A DNA stretch of 5,895 bases from an uncultured bacterium. GTDB lineage: Bacteria; Patescibacteriota; Minisyncoccia; Phycocordibacterales; UBA918. Positions 4,482 to 5,895 of this stretch are shown piece after piece. A program made the position numbers and the translations under genes. The DNA is taken from the NCBI GenBank assembly GCA_913046815.1, contig CAJWTE010000033.1:1-5895 (forward strand), written 5' to 3'. Position 1 is the stretch's first letter. Each line of letters starts with the position of its first letter. Under the pieces are notes generated by a model. That model ran no database searches, had not been told where the DNA came from, and worked only from the letters and a program-made list of their open reading frames with translations.

Positions 4482-5174
4482 ATGAGCAACCTTATTCTAG
4501 CAGTCTTGTTACACATTAGTGCCTTTACGCTAGATTATTGGCACTTTCTTAAAAAAGGCAACTCTTACAAATACGTTTCACGTGAAACGTATGCCATATT
4601 CTGGACTTTTGGCACTTTAGCCCTCCTTCTGTTTCATGTGGAACTATGGAATTTCTTTCAACATGCTTGGCAAGAGGAGCTTCTATACGTGATCTTCGGT
4701 TATTCTGCACTTTTTTTATGTTGTTGGGGACTAATGAGAAGTGGCGGTGCAATATGTGTGACTATGCGGCGCACCGAACACTGTATTAATTATCACTACG
4801 TTTTCGTAAAAAGTAAGGAGATCTTTTTACAGCAATTGCTCTTCTTAGTGTTAGCAATGGAAATTTACAGATTAGTAGACTCTGGTTTCTGGTCTGTAAT
4901 TACCTTCATTACGGTGATTTCTCTCATTCAAATACCTCAATTGTTACACGTGGAACGATTCTGGAAGGTTACTTTCACACTACTAACTCCCCTCTTAGGC
5001 ACGATTTACTACAATAGCTACATGGAAATCGGTCATTTTTGGCCTGCACTATATCTAAACGTGCTGGTTTACATGTTTATTTGGGTAGTATTTTCTGAAA
5101 GCTACCCTTTTCCTGCCAAAAATAGTGGGGACAACCAAGGGGATAAGGGGATAAAGGACAATGTCCAATATTGA
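4482..5174 (+). CDS. Polytopic integral membrane protein of unknown function
   Basis: 230 residues, very rich in aromatic and aliphatic residues. Likely membrane segments are at about 3-20, 36-57, 66-85, 113-132, 134-153, 162-178 and 187-206, giving six or seven passes, and a hydrophilic tail of about 20 residues ends the protein (KNSGDNQGDKGIKDNVQY). I do not recognise a family. A His/Cys-containing loop (MRRTEHCINYHYVF, 95-108) separates the two halves. Three parS-like sites lie inside: one is read as V-S-R-E-T (32-36) and two as F/L-H-V-E in another frame (51-54, 155-158), so these residues may be dictated by DNA function. There is no Shine-Dalgarno sequence; the start is supported by the promoter-like boxes just upstream and by the hydrophobic N-terminus. 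yraN follows on the same strand 84 bases later. Confidence 0.8.
   Translation: MSNLILAVLLHISAFTLDYWHFLKKGNSYKYVSRETYAIFWTFGTLALLLFHVELWNFFQHAWQEELLYVIFGYSALFLCCWGLMRSGGAICVTMRRTEHCINYHYVFVKSKEIFLQQLLFLVLAMEIYRLVDSGFWSVITFITVISLIQIPQLLHVERFWKVTFTLLTPLLGTIYYNSYMEIGHFWPALYLNVLVYMFIWVVFSESYPFPAKNSGDNQGDKGIKDNVQY
4574..4589. promoter_or_regulatory. parS site 2 (perfect core)
   Basis: The 14-base core GTTTCACGTGAAAC is perfect; only the outermost bases differ (C...G). The palindrome extends to 22 bp, from 4571 to 4592. It lies inside the membrane-protein gene, read as V-S-R-E-T. Confidence 0.85.
4630..4645. promoter_or_regulatory. parS-like site 3
   Basis: TGTTTCATGTGGAACT, 13/16 match. It lies inside the membrane-protein gene, read as L-F-H-V-E-L, in a different frame from site 2. 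Confidence 0.5.
4942..4957. promoter_or_regulatory. parS-like site 4
   Basis: TGTTACACGTGGAACG, 13/16 match with the central CACGTG intact. It lies inside the membrane-protein gene, read as L-L-H-V-E-R. Confidence 0.6.
5138..5154. repeat. Tandem GGGGATAA repeat, weak DnaA-box-like
   Basis: AGGGGATA occurs twice in direct 8-bp tandem. On the other strand each copy reads TTATCCCCT, matching 7 of 9 positions of the DnaA box TTATCCACA. It encodes part of the hydrophilic C-terminal tail of the membrane protein. Two weak boxes alone do not make an origin. Confidence 0.25.
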
Positions 5175-5184
5175 TAAAAGCCAA

Positions 5185-5213
5185 TTATAAGGCTATTGCT
5201 AGCGTCCTTATAA
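5185..5213. repeat. Inverted repeat TTATAAGG / CCTTATAA between membrane-protein gene and yraN
   Basis: TTATAAGG (5185-5192) and CCTTATAA (5206-5213), perfect 8-bp arms with a 13-base loop. A third TTATAAG copy lies at 5229-5235, ahead of yraN, where TATAAG could act as a -10. The 84-bp gap is A+T-rich. There is no T-run after the hairpin. Confidence 0.4.
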
Positions 5214-5243
5214 ATTTGAAGTCGTCTTTTATAAGAAAATAAG

Positions 5244-5259
5244 TGTTTCACGTGAAACA
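5244..5259. promoter_or_regulatory. parS: parS site 5 (perfect 16/16 consensus)
   Basis: Exactly TGTTTCACGTGAAACA. Its last base is the A of the yraN ATG, so it occupies the place where a ribosome binding site would be. A half-site TGTTTCA (5260-5266) follows at once, so GAAACATGTTTC (5254-5265) is a further palindrome. ParB binding here could affect yraN expression. Confidence 0.95.
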
Positions 5260-5669
5260 TGTTTCAAGGCAGTAAGAAGGGAAAAAGAAATCAAATAGGT
5301 GCTTGGGGCGAAGAAATCGCCGTGGTCATGCTGCAAAAGCGCGGATTTCGTATATTGGAGCGAAATCACCTTAGAAAATGGGGTGAAATAGACATAATAG
5401 CTAGTAAAAGCCGGGTAATCCACTTTGTAGAGGTAAAAACTGTTTCATATGAAACAAAAACTTTATTAAATTATGCTGTTGCACATGAAACATGGCGACC
5501 AGAAGAACAAGTGCACCATTTTAAGCTGAAAAAGCTATACCGGGTGGTTGAGACATGGATTATGGAGAATGAGTATAACGGTGAATGGCAGCTAGACATA
5601 GTGGCTGTGAGGGTGGTTCCACGTGAAAAGTACGCTACTTGGCAGTATTTTGACAATATTATTGAGTAG
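5259..5669 (+). CDS. yraN: YraN/UPF0102 family protein (PD-(D/E)XK nuclease fold)
   Basis: 136 residues, slightly longer than typical members (about 115-130). The N-terminal block has G-AWGEEIAVVMLQKRGFRILERN (14-36), followed by GEIDIIA (42-48) and VEVKT (57-61). Glu18, Asp45, Glu58 and Lys60 are in the positions of the metal-dependent nuclease active site of the fold. The C-terminal part with HHFKLKKLYR (94-103) and the later LDIVAV strand fit the family. The cellular role is unsettled; DNA processing or Holliday-junction-type activity is suspected from the fold. ATG 5259 is chosen because it gives the full N-terminus. The leader has no Shine-Dalgarno sequence and consists of a perfect parS. 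Three more parS-like sites lie in or over the coding region (V-S-Y-E-T, V-A-H-E-T, V-P-R-E-K). Confidence 0.92.
   Translation: MFQGSKKGKRNQIGAWGEEIAVVMLQKRGFRILERNHLRKWGEIDIIASKSRVIHFVEVKTVSYETKTLLNYAVAHETWRPEEQVHHFKLKKLYRVVETWIMENEYNGEWQLDIVAVRVVPREKYATWQYFDNIIE
5441..5456. promoter_or_regulatory. parS-like site 6
   Basis: TGTTTCATATGAAACA, a perfect 16-bp palindrome that differs from consensus only in the two central bases (CG to TA). It lies inside yraN. Because the central CG contacts ParB in known systems, binding may be weak, or the site may serve another protein. Confidence 0.6.
5477..5492. promoter_or_regulatory. parS-like site 7
   Basis: TGTTGCACATGAAACA, 14/16 match, inside yraN, 36 bp (centre to centre) from site 6. 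Confidence 0.55.
5615..5630. promoter_or_regulatory. parS-like site 8
   Basis: GGTTCCACGTGAAAAG, 12/16 match, with CCACGTGAAA intact. It lies inside yraN, read as V-P-R-E-K. Confidence 0.5.
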
Positions 5670-5671
5670 TT

Positions 5672-5704
5672 GCTACTAAAGGACAGACTTTGTCCTTTAG
5701 TAGC
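5672..5704 (+). terminator. 14-bp hairpin after yraN, possible terminator or pseudoknot
   Basis: GCTACTAAAGGACA (5672-5685) pairs perfectly with TGTCCTTTAGTAGC (5691-5704) around the 5-base loop GACTT. It begins two bases after the yraN stop and separates yraN from the convergent tRNA-Gly. No T-run follows on either strand, so it is not a canonical intrinsic terminator; it may stabilise the mRNA 3' end. Loop bases GACT (5686-5689) can also pair with AGTC (5708-5711), making an H-type pseudoknot. Confidence 0.55.
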
Positions 5705-5753
5705 CGCAGTCTGGCCACACTGTGTATTCTTAATTTGAGTTGCGCCTGCATCG

Positions 5754-5769
5754 GGTTTCCCATGAAACA
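5754..5769. promoter_or_regulatory. parS-like site 9
   Basis: GGTTTCCCATGAAACA, 13/16 match. It is the last of the series, lying in the intergenic region between yraN and tRNA-Gly. Confidence 0.45.
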
Positions 5770-5788
5770 AAGAGAGGTTCTTTAAGTG

Positions 5789-5859
5789 TGCGGCCAGGGG
5801 TAATCGAAACCCCGACTGATCCTTGGCAAGGACCCGTTATACCACTTAACCATGGCCGC
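5789..5859 (-). tRNA. tRNA-Gly (anticodon GCC)
   Basis: A complete cloverleaf on the minus strand. Acceptor GCGGCCA pairs with TGGCCGC. The D-stem is GTTA/TAAC with a GG-containing loop. The anticodon stem is GGTCC/GGATC (one wobble), with loop TTGCCAA giving anticodon GCC (5827-5825). The variable loop has 4 bases, and the T-stem is GGGGT/ACCCC with loop TTCGATT. The discriminator is A and the genome continues CAC, so CCA is not encoded and must be added by a CCA-adding enzyme. Bacterial tRNA-Gly usually has U73, which makes A73 notable. It is convergent with yraN. Confidence 0.95.
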
Positions 5860-5895
5860 ATATATTACTATGGTACTGTATTTAACACCATTTCG

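Larger units (their letters stand above)
4459..5769. other. parS: parS centromere-like cluster (nine sites in about 1.3 kb)
   Basis: Nine 16-mers matching the bacterial parS consensus TGTTTCACGTGAAACA at 12 to 16 positions, centred near 4466, 4581, 4637, 4949, 5251, 5448, 5484, 5622 and 5761. None appears in the first 4.4 kb of the window. parS is where the CTPase clamp ParB loads and spreads; with ParA it segregates the chromosome origin and recruits SMC. The sites run across two genes and both flanks and occur in different reading frames. The one perfect copy is the strongest anchor; outer copies are degenerate. No parA or parB gene is in the window. In known bacteria parS lies near oriC, so an origin-proximal position is inferred. 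Confidence 0.85.

Noticed and set aside
4459..5769. CRISPR array or simple dispersed repeat for the TTTCACGTGAAA motifs
   Set aside because: Spacing is irregular, copies are palindromic 16-mers matching parS, and there are no long identical repeats or spacers.
5471..5770. 99-residue minus-strand frame over yraN and its 3' hairpin
   Set aside because: Antisense of conserved yraN; Ser/Thr-rich with no motif.
1..5895. Alternative genetic code (UGA as glycine, known in some CPR lineages)
   Set aside because: All well-supported genes are intact with UAA, UAG and UGA as stops; the membrane-protein gene itself ends in TGA at a sensible length.

Overview
The window looks like a chromosomal segment of a Candidate Phyla Radiation (Patescibacteria, Parcubacteria-like) bacterium. 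The reasons are a DUF5667-type membrane protein paired with an ECF sigma factor, small single-domain proteins, mostly Shine-Dalgarno-less starts, and one tRNA gene without an encoded CCA. This assignment is inference from gene style, not from a marker gene. The standard code fits: no gene needs UGA read as an amino acid.

Left part (1-3159), almost all minus strand. A bidirectional hairpin terminator (57-92) closes a two-gene unit. That unit is an ECF-type sigma factor followed, with a 1-base TAATG overlap, by a single-pass membrane protein with a DUF5667-like region, probably its anti-sigma factor or sensor. Upstream on the same strand is a CorA-type divalent cation transporter. Its start region carries a perfect 10-bp inverted repeat, which faces a divergent nucleoside 2-deoxyribosyltransferase-like gene.

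Middle part (3160-4300). The deoxyribosyltransferase-like gene is followed by tRNA-Pro(UGG), which encodes its CCA. Next comes a 142-bp region with a perfect 19-bp terminal inverted repeat and nested hairpins, a candidate structured RNA or a small palindromic element. A minus-strand zinc-ribbon gene with an excellent Shine-Dalgarno sequence follows. Its reading frame runs through a textbook intrinsic terminator and into the inverted repeat, so its 3' end is doubtful.

Right part (4459-5895). The main discovery is a dense cluster of nine parS-like centromere sites (consensus TGTTTCACGTGAAACA) within about 1.3 kb. One is a perfect 16/16 match, three are 14/16, four are 13/16 and one is 12/16. 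They sit in the promoter region of a polytopic membrane protein gene, inside that gene, directly at the start codon of a YraN/UPF0102 nuclease-fold gene, inside that gene, and downstream of it. Inside the genes the sites are read in two different frames (V-S-R-E-T and F-H-V-E), so the DNA signal rather than a protein motif is conserved. This points to a ParB loading centre, normally close to the replication origin; parA and parB are not in the window. The window ends with tRNA-Gly(GCC) on the minus strand, convergent with yraN, with a 14-bp hairpin between them.

Taken together, the right-hand third seems to be a chromosome-segregation landmark overlaid on ordinary genes, and the left part an extracytoplasmic signalling unit plus ion transport.
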